Assembly (NCBI RefSeq): GCF_016741855.1 | Contig: NZ_JAERRH010000001.1 | Coordinates: 310,001 to 374,000, forward strand | Origin: Streptomyces musisoli | GTDB taxonomy: Bacteria; Actinomycetota; Actinomycetes; Streptomycetales; Streptomycetaceae | Direction of reading: 5' to 3' | Length of the DNA stretch: 64,000 bases | The notes under the pieces: model-generated | What the model saw: the letters and a program-made list of their open reading frames with translations, nothing else | The model's database searches: none | What the model was told of the DNA's origin: nothing | Translations under genes and position numbers: made by a program | Shown here: piece after piece, positions 32,096 to 39,469 of the stretch | Layout of the letters: each line of letters opens with the position of its first letter | Numbering within the stretch: the stretch's first letter is position 1

Positions 32096-32752
32096 GTGAC
32101 GGATGGCTACGAGGATCCGGGCGCCTCGGCGACCGCCCAGCTGCCGGCCGTCGTCGCCCGCGTCACCGCACTCGCCGACCGCCTCGGCGTCCCGCACCCC
32201 GAGGTCTTCGACGTCGGGCGGCTCTCCACCGCCTGCGGCGTGCCGGAGCCGGTGGTCAGGGCCCTGCTCAGCGGCCGGCCCGCGGGCGAGCCGGACGTCC
32301 AGGCCCGCTTCCTCCAGCGTCTGGACCTGCTGCGCCGCACCCGGCTGAAGCCGGGCGGGCGCCGGTACACCCAGCAGGAGATCGCCGACGGTGCGGGCAT
32401 GTCCCGGCAGCAGGCCGGCGCCCTCATCAACGGCGACCGGCGGCCCACCATGGAGCACTGCGACGCCCTTCAGCGCTTCTTCCGGGTGCACGCGGGCTTC
32501 CTCACCGCGGAGGACCCCGAGGCGCTGGCGGGTGCGCTCCAGCGCACCGAGCAGGAGCTGCTGCAGAAGCTCGCGGACCGGGAGCGGGCCGCCGTCGAGT
32601 CGGCGGAGGATCCGCTGGAGCGACTGCTCCAGGACCACGGAGTGCGCGGAATCGCCTGGCGCGCCGCGCAGTTGCCCACGGACCAGCACCGGGACAAGGT
32701 CGCGGAGTGGCTGGACATGCTCCTGGAGAGCGTGAAGCGGCCCGAGTCCTGA
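32096..32752 (+). CDS. XRE-like helix-turn-helix regulator
   Basis: The product has 218 residues. The HTH is at about 90-135 (YTQQEIADGAGMSRQQAGALINGDRRPTMEHCDALQRFF). The N-terminal part (PHPEVFDVGRLSTACGVPEPVVRALLSG) looks like a second helical HTH-like unit. The C-terminal helix (LLQKLADRERAAVESAEDPLERLLQ) is acidic and may mediate oligomerisation. Similar proteins occur in many Streptomyces, often near developmental genes. GTG 32096 with AGGAG 8 nt upstream. Confidence 0.85.
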   Translation: MTDGYEDPGASATAQLPAVVARVTALADRLGVPHPEVFDVGRLSTACGVPEPVVRALLSGRPAGEPDVQARFLQRLDLLRRTRLKPGGRRYTQQEIADGAGMSRQQAGALINGDRRPTMEHCDALQRFFRVHAGFLTAEDPEALAGALQRTEQELLQKLADRERAAVESAEDPLERLLQDHGVRGIAWRAAQLPTDQHRDKVAEWLDMLLESVKRPES

Positions 32753-32907
32753 GCAGGCGCCCGTGGTCTCGGCCAAGCGGGCGAACCGGGGCCGAGCCGG
32801 GCGGCGTTGTCAGTGGTGGGCGGCAAGCTGGGGGTGTGCGCCGTACGACACGGTGCACGGCGCCGCAGGGCGCGTGACCGTGACGCCTACTCGGGGAGAG
32901 CCGACCG

Positions 32908-33135
32908 ATGCCCACCGCCGTACTGACCGACCGTGAGCGCACCGCCGTACAGGCCTACCTGCGGCTGCTGCACACGGTGCGTGCCGCCTTCGACGGTCCA
33001 CCGGGCGACGGCCGGCCCGTCGTCGTCCCGCCCGCCGTGCTCGCCGAGGCCGAACAGGCGCTGGACCGGGCTGGACTCGCGGGCAACGAGGAGGAGTTCT
33101 TCCGGCTGCTGCGCGACTGGTGCCCGCCCGCCTGA
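32908..33135 (+). CDS. Small conserved hypothetical protein (75 aa)
   Basis: The product has 75 residues and is acidic and helical (RTAVQAYLRLLHTVRAAFDG, then LAGNEEEFFRLLRDWCPPA). It has no recognised domain, signal peptide or membrane segment. The ATG at 32908 has GGGGAGA about 8 nt upstream, and the codon bias is gene-like, which supports a real gene. It converges with the phosphopantetheinyl transferase gene. Its function is not inferable. Confidence 0.7.
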   Translation: MPTAVLTDRERTAVQAYLRLLHTVRAAFDGPPGDGRPVVVPPAVLAEAEQALDRAGLAGNEEEFFRLLRDWCPPA

Positions 33136-33346
33136 GCACCCGCACGGGTCCGCCCCGCCGTTTCCCGGAGGGGGACCACGACGGCGGCGGGCGGGACGCA
33201 CCGGCCGCGGGTCGCGACGCTCCGGCGGCGGCCCGGCTGCCGGGCCGTCAGGGCACGGGGTCCGCGAGGGGGAGCGGGTGGCGGCCGAGAATGCGGCACG
33301 ACTGCCGCTCGCGCCGCTGTGGCGCGGCGGCCGGCCGCCGGCTCGG

Positions 33347-34045
33347 TCAGGGGCGCTGCGCGGCCGGGGTGTGCGGTATGACGACGGACGTGGCCACCAC
33401 TCCGGCGCGCACGGCCCACCGTCCCTCGAAGACCTGGAGCGGGTGGCCGCCGACCAGGGGGCCGGGCACGAGCAGCTCGGCGCGCAGGGTGCCGCGCGAG
33501 GCGCCGTCGTTCTCCGGGTGCAGGGTGATGTCGGCCTCGGAGAAGTCCAGCCATTTGCGGGTGAGCGGGAACCACGCCTTGTAGACGGACTCCTTGGCGC
33601 TGAACAGGAGCCGGTCCCAGTACACGGCGGGCCACCGCCCGGCCAGCCGGTCGAGCCGCGCGGACTCGGCGGGCAGGAAGACGGAGGCGCCGACGCCCTG
33701 CGGGAGCGGCCCGTGCGGCTCGGCGTCGATCCCGAGGGAGACGAGGTCGGTGGCGCGGACCAGTGCGGCGGCGCAGTAGCCCTCGCAGTGGGTCATGCTG
33801 CCGACCAGCCCGGCCGGCCACTGCGGGGCGCCGCGCTCGCCGCTGACCACGGCCTGCGGGGGCACGCCGAGCTTCTCCATGGCGCTCCGCGCGCAGCCGC
33901 GGACGGCGGCGAACTCGCGGCGCCGCTTGGTCACCGCGCGCTCGACGAGCGGCGCCTCCGCCGGATAGAGCGGGGCGTCCCACAGCGGGTCGTCAGCGTG
34001 TGCCTCCACGGCCACGACCGACTCCGGGAGCAGCTCCTCGATCAC
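33347..34045 (-). CDS. Sfp-type 4'-phosphopantetheinyl transferase
   Basis: The product has 232 residues. Motifs are SMTHCEGYCAAAL, LGIDAEPH (metal-binding Asp/Glu) and LLFSAKESVYKAWFPLT (WxxKES-KA signature in variant form). The enzyme moves 4'-phosphopantetheine from CoA onto carrier proteins of fatty-acid, polyketide or peptide synthases. The GTG at 34045 has GGAGG 9 nt upstream and lies inside the end of the preceding phosphoesterase gene (53-bp overlap). With no NRPS or PKS in the window it probably serves distant clusters. Confidence 0.93.
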   Translation of the reverse strand: MIEELLPESVVAVEAHADDPLWDAPLYPAEAPLVERAVTKRRREFAAVRGCARSAMEKLGVPPQAVVSGERGAPQWPAGLVGSMTHCEGYCAAALVRATDLVSLGIDAEPHGPLPQGVGASVFLPAESARLDRLAGRWPAVYWDRLLFSAKESVYKAWFPLTRKWLDFSEADITLHPENDGASRGTLRAELLVPGPLVGGHPLQVFEGRWAVRAGVVATSVVIPHTPAAQRP

Positions 34046-34907
34046 CTGCTTCGACCTCCATCGGCAGGATGCGGCGCAGCCTTCCCGGGGGCTCCGGGCG
34101 CTTGCGCCACTCGCGGGGATATCCGACGGAGACCTCCATGAAGCGGACTCCGTCGTGCCAGGTGGTACGGGGGATGTGGAGATGGCCGTAGACCATGGTG
34201 GCGACCCGGAACCGGCGGTGCCAGTCGGCGGTCAGCCCTGTCCCGCACCACATGGCGAACTCGGGGTGCCAGAGGATGTCGGTGGGGTGCCGGTCCAGGG
34301 GGTAGTGGCCGGCCAGCACGGTCGGGAGGTCCTCGGGCAGCTCGGCGAGCCTGCGCTCGGTCTCGGCGACCCGCGCCCGGCACCAGTCCTCGCGGGTCGG
34401 GTAGGGGTCGGGGTGCAGCAGGAACTCGTCGTTGCAGACGACTCCCGTGCTCTCCGCGTAGGCCAGTCCCTCCGCCTTGGTGGCGCAGTCGGACGGCAGG
34501 AACGAGTAGTCGTACAGCAGGAACAGGGGTGCGACGACGACCGGGCCGCCGGTGCCGCGCCACACCGGGTAGGGGTCCTCGGGGGTGACGACGCCCAGCT
34601 CACGGCACAGCTCGACCAGGTGCTCGTAGCGGGCGACGCCGCGCAGGGTGACCGGGTCGCTCGGATGGGTCCACAGCTCGTGGTTCCCGGGTGCCCACAG
34701 CACCTTGCTGAAGCGGCTCGCGAGCTTGCCGAGGGCCCAGCGGATGTCGGCGACGGTCTCCGCGACGTCACCGGCCACGATCAGCCAGTCGTCGTCGCTC
34801 TCCGGGCGCATGTCCTCGACGAGGGCGCGGTTGTCCGGGTAGCTGATGTGCAGGTCGCTGATGGCCAGCAGCTGTCCGTCCCCGGCCGTCGACTCCACCG
34901 CGCACAC
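33993..34907 (-). CDS. Calcineurin-like metallophosphoesterase
   Basis: The product has 304 residues. Di-metal motifs are AISDLHISY (DxH), VAGDVAE (GD), APGNHELW (GNHE), LAGHYPLD (H) and MVYGHLHIPR (GHxH). The substrate is unknown. The start is either GTG 34907 or the in-frame GTG 34898, which sits at better distance from GGAAGG. The C-terminal 20 residues are low-complexity and overlap the PPTase gene. The overlap suggests coupled expression with the PPTase. Confidence 0.88.
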   Translation of the reverse strand: MCAVESTAGDGQLLAISDLHISYPDNRALVEDMRPESDDDWLIVAGDVAETVADIRWALGKLASRFSKVLWAPGNHELWTHPSDPVTLRGVARYEHLVELCRELGVVTPEDPYPVWRGTGGPVVVAPLFLLYDYSFLPSDCATKAEGLAYAESTGVVCNDEFLLHPDPYPTREDWCRARVAETERRLAELPEDLPTVLAGHYPLDRHPTDILWHPEFAMWCGTGLTADWHRRFRVATMVYGHLHIPRTTWHDGVRFMEVSVGYPREWRKRPEPPGRLRRILPMEVEAGDRGAAPGVGRGRGGTR

Positions 34908-35042
34908 CCCTTCCGATCATCCGATGTGACCACAAGAGCACATCCACCCGCCCGGGGACAAGGGTCACCTGGCTGAACGTCAGCTTCCGGGCTAGGGGCT
35001 TTCGTTTGGATCAGGCCGGATCAGGGAGCGGGGTCTGGTGAT

Positions 35043-35077
35043 GGGGGCACCTCCCACGCCGGTCAGGCAGTGGGGAG
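35043..35077 (+). repeat. Dispersed repeat, copy 1
   Basis: Begins GGGGGCACCTCCCACGCC and ends GGCAGTGGGGAG. The arms are partly complementary, so it can fold. It is nearly identical to the reverse complement of the copy at 50484-50519. Confidence 0.7.
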
Positions 35078-35138
35078 TATCGCAAGGCGGAGGAGGGCGC
35101 CATGGCGGAGCCATGGCAACCGACGACAACGCGGCGGT

Positions 35139-35176
35139 GGGGGCACCTCCCGCTCGAGCGAAGCCGAGAGTGGGGG
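35139..35176 (+). repeat. Dispersed repeat, copy 2
   Basis: Begins GGGGGCACCTCCCGCTCGAG and ends GAGAGTGGGGG. It shares both ends with copy 1 but has a different middle. This resembles a short repeat class often seen between Streptomyces genes. Confidence 0.65.
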
Positions 35177-35558
35177 AACGGTGCCAGGGCCCGCGAGCCC
35201 GGCATGATCCGAACGAGAGGCCCTGAGCCGGGCGGTTGTCCCTGCCGTGCTCACGACGGCGGCCCCGTCCGGCCCTGCCGTGACCCGGTCTCGCCGCGCG
35301 CTCCGGGCAGGACGGCGTCGGGCGGTCCCGGGAAGCGGCGGTCGAGGTCCTTCCGGCGCGGGGAGAGCGGGATTCCGCGGCCCGCAGGCCGGCGCCGGGT
35401 GACGTGTCCGGTCACGGTCCGGGCGGTGAGGGGTCACCGGTTCACGGTAGCGCGGCGGCCCGGCGGAGCGCTTGCCGTTGCCCCGGTTCACCATGACCGC
35501 CTACCGTCCGGTCGGACGCCGGCACGGCGGGACACCGGCACACCAGGGCGGCCGTCCG

Positions 35559-35622
35559 GCCGGACGTATGGCTGCGGTGGGACGCCGGCCGCCGGACGTA
35601 TGGCTGCGGCGGGACGCCGGCA
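35559..35622. repeat. 32-bp direct duplication within GC-rich mosaic
   Basis: GCCGGACGTATGGCTGCGG occurs at 35559 and again 32 bp later at 35591, each followed by a GGGACGCCGG stretch. Degenerate relatives continue to about 35790. Confidence 0.55.
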
Positions 35623-36048
35623 TGGCCGGACGGCGGTATGGCAGGACGTCGGCGGCCGGGCGGCGGCAGCCGGACGTCGGCAGCCGGGCGGCGGTACGGC
35701 CGGACCGCGGAACCGCCGGACCGCGGAACCGCCGGACCGGAACGGCCGGGCGGCGGTATGGCCGGACCGCGGTATGGCCGGAACCCGACGGTGCCGTTGC
35801 CCGACAGGGCGTCTGCGGTGCCCCGCTGCCGCCGCCCACGCTCTCGCGGCCCCGGCGACCACGACCTGGCGGTGTCCGGAAATCCGTAACGTCCGCGGTA
35901 CACGGGGCGGCCTCCGATAGCCGTATGATCGCCCCGACACCGGCGCCCCCGACTCCCCCTCGCACAGGGCCGTTTGGTGACCCTTCCTTCCTCCTGCCCG
36001 GGCACGGGCCGCTCCGCCCTGCCCGCGCACCCCCGAAAGGCGGCCTGC

Positions 36049-37170
36049 ATGGTCTCTCGCGTACGCGTCTGGCTCAACCGCACGTACGCGGAGAACGTGT
36101 TCTTCATGGATCAGCTGCGGAGAAATCCCGGCGACCGCGCGGTCGAGATCCATGCCACGCACGGCGACCCCGACTCCCCCGTACTGGCCGCCGCCGACAC
36201 CGCCGAACTGGAGCCGGAGGGCCTGTCCCCGGCGGCGTACGTCGAGTACGCCCTCGACCAGTGCGTCCGGCGCGGCATCGACGTGTTCGTGCCCCGGCTG
36301 CACCAGGCGGCCGTCGTGGCGCACCGGGCCGAGTTCGCGGCGGCCGGTACGGCGCTGCTGGCGCCGACGCCCGAGGCGGTCGCCGTGTTCGAGGACAAGG
36401 CGACCGCCTACGCGGCGGTGCATTCGGTGGGTGTCCCGGTGCCGCCGTGGTGGCGCGTCCGTACGCCGGACGAACTCGTGTCCGCCGTCGAGGAGTTGGA
36501 GGCGGCCGGGCACCAGGCCTGCTTCAAGCCGGCCGCCGGCGCGGGCGGGGTGGGTTTCCGGGTGATCACCCGGGCACCCTTCTCGCTGCCGCACCTGACC
36601 GGCTTCCCGGGCCCGCAGGTCCAGCTGGACCTGGTCGTCGAAGCGCTGCGGCGGGCCGGGGAGCCCGTGGACTGGCTGGTGATGCCGCGCCTGGAGCAGC
36701 CCGAGGTGTCCGTCGACTGCCTGACCGGAACGGACAACCGGGTGCGGCTCGCGGTGGGCCGCACCAAGCACGGCCGCCGCCGGGGTTTCACCCTGGACGA
36801 GCGGTGGCTGGCGCCGGCCAGGCTGATCGCGGAGGGCTTCGGGCTGCACCATCTGTCCAACATCCAGTTCCGGATGCTCGGCGACCGTCCGGTGCTGCTG
36901 GATGTCAACACGCGGCCCGCCGGAGGCCTGCACCAGCTGTCGCTCTGCGGGGTGAACGCGCCCTGGGCGGCGGTGCGGCTGGCGCTGGGCGAGGACCCGG
37001 GAGTGATCGAGCCGCCTTTCCTCGGCCAGGACTACACGGTGGTGTCGGGGCCGCGCCCGCTCGTACCCGTGGCGCTTCCGCGGCAACGGACGGAGTCGGC
37101 CGGCGTACTGCTCCCCGCCGTGCCGTCGCCCGCGCCGGCCGCTTCGGCGGCCCGCGCCCTGCCGCTGTAG
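36049..37170 (+). CDS. ATP-grasp domain protein
   Basis: The product has 373 residues. The ATP-grasp fold is visible as VFEDKATAYAAVHSVGVPVP (N-lobe), HQACFKPAAGAGGVGFRVI (Lys and Gly-rich nucleotide loop), WLVMPRLEQPEVSVDCLTG and the metal-binding VLLDVNTRPAGGLHQ. Members join a carboxylate to an amine or thiol at the cost of ATP, but the substrates here are unknown. After about 340 the tail is Pro/Ala-rich. ATG 36049 with GAAAGG 8 nt upstream. It stands alone, converging on the GH4 gene. Confidence 0.85.
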   Translation: MVSRVRVWLNRTYAENVFFMDQLRRNPGDRAVEIHATHGDPDSPVLAAADTAELEPEGLSPAAYVEYALDQCVRRGIDVFVPRLHQAAVVAHRAEFAAAGTALLAPTPEAVAVFEDKATAYAAVHSVGVPVPPWWRVRTPDELVSAVEELEAAGHQACFKPAAGAGGVGFRVITRAPFSLPHLTGFPGPQVQLDLVVEALRRAGEPVDWLVMPRLEQPEVSVDCLTGTDNRVRLAVGRTKHGRRRGFTLDERWLAPARLIAEGFGLHHLSNIQFRMLGDRPVLLDVNTRPAGGLHQLSLCGVNAPWAAVRLALGEDPGVIEPPFLGQDYTVVSGPRPLVPVALPRQRTESAGVLLPAVPSPAPAASAARALPL

Positions 37171-37197
37171 GCCGCCCGGCGGAGCGGCCCCCCGCGC

Positions 37198-38535
37198 TCA
37201 CTTCAGGTACGCGAGACCCGGATGGGCGCCGGCGTAGCCCTCCATCAGCCGGCGGGCCACGGTCACCGAGTCGACCAGCGGGTGCAGCGCGAACGCCTTC
37301 ACCGCCGTCGTCCGGGATCCGGACTCGGCGGCGGCGAGCACCTCCCGCTCGACGGCCTTGACCGAGCACACCAGTCCGGTGGCGTGGCCCGGCAGCGGGT
37401 CCGCGGCCAGCGGGTGGGCGCCGTTCGCGTCGACCAGGCAGGGGACCTCGACGACCGCGTCGGCGTCGAGGGCGGACAGGGTCGAGCGGTTGCGCACGTT
37501 GAGGATCAGCGTGGCGCGCTCGTCCCGGGCGATGGCGCGCATCAGCGCCAGGGCGACCTGCTCGTAGCCGCCGGACAGGTCGGCTTCCTCGCGTTCGCCG
37601 GCGCCGGCGCTCTCCCTGTTCTCGGCCATGTACGTCGCCTCGCGCTCGGCGCGGGTGCGGTCCCAGGCCGCCAGGGCGGGGACACCGGGGTCGCCCGCCT
37701 CCTCGTAGAACCTGGCCTGCTGGTCGCGCAGGAAGGCGCCGCGGGTCCGCTCCGCCTCCCGGTAGGCGCGGACCGTCTCCCGGTTGAAGTAGTAGTAGTG
37801 CAGGTACTCGTTGGGGACCGCGCCGAGCGACGCGAGCCATTCGGGGCCGAAGAGCCTTCCCTCCTCGAAGGAGCCGAGCAGCGCGGGATCGGCGAGCAGG
37901 CGCGGCAGTTCGTCGCGTCCGTCGATGCGCAGCGCGCGCACCCAGCCGAGGTGGTTGAGGCCGACGTAGTCGACGAACGCCTCCTCGGGACCGGCGCCGA
38001 GGACCCGGGCGATACGGCGGCCGAGGCCGACCGGGGAGTCGCAGATGCCGATGACGCGGTCGCCGAGGTGGCGGGACATGGCCTCGGTGACCAGGCCGGC
38101 CGGGTTGGTGAAGTTGATGACCCAGGCGTCCGGGGCGAGGCGGGCCACACGCCGGGCGATGTCGACCGCGACGGGGACCGTGCGCAGACCGTAGGCGATC
38201 CCGCCCGCGCCGACGGTCTCCTGGCCGAGTACGCCTTCGGCGAGGGCGACCCGCTCGTCGTCCGCACGGCCCGCCAGGCCCCCGACGCGGATCGCCGAGA
38301 AGACGAAGTCGGCGCCGCGCAGCGCCTCGTCGAGGCCGGTGGTCGCGGTCACCCGGGGCGCGTCCGGCACTCCGGCGGCCTGTTCGGCCAGCACCCGGGA
38401 GACCGCGCGCAGCCGGCGGTCGTCCACATCGTGCAGCACGACCTCGGTGACCCGCCCCTCGGCGTGGTCGGTCAGCAGCGCGCCGTACACCAGCGGCACC
38501 CGGAACCCGCCGCCGCCCAGAATCGTCAGCCTCAC
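37198..38535 (-). CDS. GH4 glycosidase (6-phospho-beta-glucosidase type)
   Basis: The product has 445 residues. GH4 enzymes need NAD+ and Mn2+. Motifs are the N-terminal LTILGGGGFRVPLVYGAL nucleotide loop, WVINFTNPAGLVTEAM, GICDSP (metal-site Cys) and DYVGLNHLGWVRAL (metal-site His). The family hydrolyses phospho-glycosides or, in some members, unphosphorylated ones; no PTS gene is nearby to settle this. The GTG at 38535 has GGAAGGG 7 nt upstream, and longer forms would start in a repeat region. Confidence 0.9.
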   Translation of the reverse strand: MRLTILGGGGFRVPLVYGALLTDHAEGRVTEVVLHDVDDRRLRAVSRVLAEQAAGVPDAPRVTATTGLDEALRGADFVFSAIRVGGLAGRADDERVALAEGVLGQETVGAGGIAYGLRTVPVAVDIARRVARLAPDAWVINFTNPAGLVTEAMSRHLGDRVIGICDSPVGLGRRIARVLGAGPEEAFVDYVGLNHLGWVRALRIDGRDELPRLLADPALLGSFEEGRLFGPEWLASLGAVPNEYLHYYYFNRETVRAYREAERTRGAFLRDQQARFYEEAGDPGVPALAAWDRTRAEREATYMAENRESAGAGEREEADLSGGYEQVALALMRAIARDERATLILNVRNRSTLSALDADAVVEVPCLVDANGAHPLAADPLPGHATGLVCSVKAVEREVLAAAESGSRTTAVKAFALHPLVDSVTVARRLMEGYAGAHPGLAYLK

Positions 38536-38642
38536 GTCCGTACCCTTCCTCACGCCTCGCCGCGTTCCCCGCAGACACTCGCACGTCCGTGCCGGGCAGG
38601 GCGGCGGAGCCGGCGAGCGGTACCACCTTGTCATCCGACAGC

Positions 38643-38747
38643 GCAGGGGCTCGGGCCGACAACGCAGGGGCTCGGGCCGACATCGCAGGGTCTCGGGCCG
38701 AGATCGCAGGGGCTCGGGCCGACATCGCAGGGGCTCGGGCCGCGCCG
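38643..38747. repeat. Five 21-bp tandem repeats
   Basis: Units starting GCAGGGGCTCGGGCCGACAT lie at 38643, 38664, 38685, 38706 and 38727, with a few substitutions. The unit is a multiple of three, so overlapping frames on both strands read as seven-residue repeats (AGARADI on the plus strand), but no RBS or family supports a gene. Confidence 0.75.
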
Positions 38748-38785
38748 AGGCACCGCGCCGGGTCCCGCTCCCGCCGCCGTGGCGC

Positions 38786-39124
38786 TCAGACCGTGCCGCC
38801 GAAGTAGACCCGCACCTCCCGGATCCGGCCGTCCCGCACGGTGATCGCCTCGATGTTGCGGTAACGGCCGCCGGTGACCGGCTCGTACTCGTAGTGGGCG
38901 AGGACCAGTTCCTCGTCCACGGCGACGACGTGCAGGACCCGGTACTCGGTGAAGTGGTCGGCGGTCGGGAAGCAGCGCTCGAAGAACGCCGTCCTGTCGA
39001 TGTGGTCGTCCTGGGGGCTGGTGAAGGTGAAGTCGTCGGCGTAGAGGGGAAGGGCCGCCTCGCGGTCCTGTGACCGGTAGTGGCGGAACGCCGCCTCGAC
39101 GACGCTGGCCGGGGAACCGTTCAT
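38786..39124 (-). CDS. NTF2-like/SnoaL-like protein
   Basis: The product has 112 residues and matches one NTF2-like cone-shaped fold: VVEAAFRHYRSQDREAALPLYADDFTFTSP, FFERCFPTADHFTEYRVLHV and IEAITVRDGRIREVRVYFGG. The family covers small-molecule isomerases, cyclases and binding proteins. The substrate is unknown. ATG 39124. It is divergent from the GH16 gene. Confidence 0.85.
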   Translation of the reverse strand: MNGSPASVVEAAFRHYRSQDREAALPLYADDFTFTSPQDDHIDRTAFFERCFPTADHFTEYRVLHVVAVDEELVLAHYEYEPVTGGRYRNIEAITVRDGRIREVRVYFGGTV

Positions 39125-39361
39125 GCGCTGTCCTCGGTCGGGAGGGGGACCGTACCCCGCCACGATAGGTCCGGCCCCCTGCGGACCCCGGCGGTGACGC
39201 GCGCCCTCACCGGAAACCGGCGTCCGGGTGGCGCAGTACGCGCCACGGCCACCTCGCCCCGCAGACGGCCGCGGCACTGACGGCAGCGCGCTCTGCGCGG
39301 CTTCGGGTGGCTTCGGGCGATGAACTCCCGCACCCGCCAACGACTTTCCTTGCTTCAAGTC

Positions 39362-39390
39362 TTGACGACCGTCGGGCCGGGGAGCACATT
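39362..39390 (+). promoter_or_regulatory. Probable promoter of the GH16 gene
   Basis: TTGACG (39362-39367) and CACATT (39385-39390) are 17 bp apart. Transcription would start near 39397, just before two CebR-like boxes, which fits repression by a roadblock. The rest of the 39125-39361 gap shows no feature I can support. Confidence 0.5.
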
Positions 39391-39400
39391 GGCCGCACCT

Positions 39401-39436
39401 TGAGAGCGCTCCCAGATTCTCATGGGAGCGCTCTCA
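39401..39436. promoter_or_regulatory. Two CebR-like operators
   Basis: TGAGAGCGCTCCCA (39401-39414) and TGGGAGCGCTCTCA (39423-39436) each differ at one position from the known CebR box TGGGAGCGCTCCCA. They are inverted relative to each other and centred 22 bp apart, on about the same helix face. Confidence 0.8.
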
Positions 39437-39469
39437 CCCCCCACCCCTCCCTACCCGAGAGGCCCCCTC

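Larger units (their letters stand above)
34908..36048. other. 1.1-kb gene-free gap with several repeats
   Basis: No gene is supported here. Open frames on both strands are Arg/Pro/Gly-rich shadows. The gap holds two copies of a dispersed repeat (35043-35077 and 35139-35176), and GC-rich filler at about 35180-35500. A mosaic of short GGACGY/GCCGG/TATGGC repeats runs from about 35500 to 35790. A TATGAT at 35924-35929 could be a -10 element for the ATP-grasp gene, but no good -35 was seen. Confidence 0.6.

Noticed and set aside
35063..35494. Possible hypothetical protein on the minus strand in the 34.9-36.0-kb gap
   Set aside because: Its Arg/Pro/Ala-rich composition passes straight through two dispersed repeats, so it reads as a shadow frame.
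38589..38807. A 72-codon plus-strand frame with heptad repeats
   Set aside because: The heptads come from a 21-bp DNA repeat. There is no RBS, and it overlaps the 3' end of the NTF2-like gene on the other strand.
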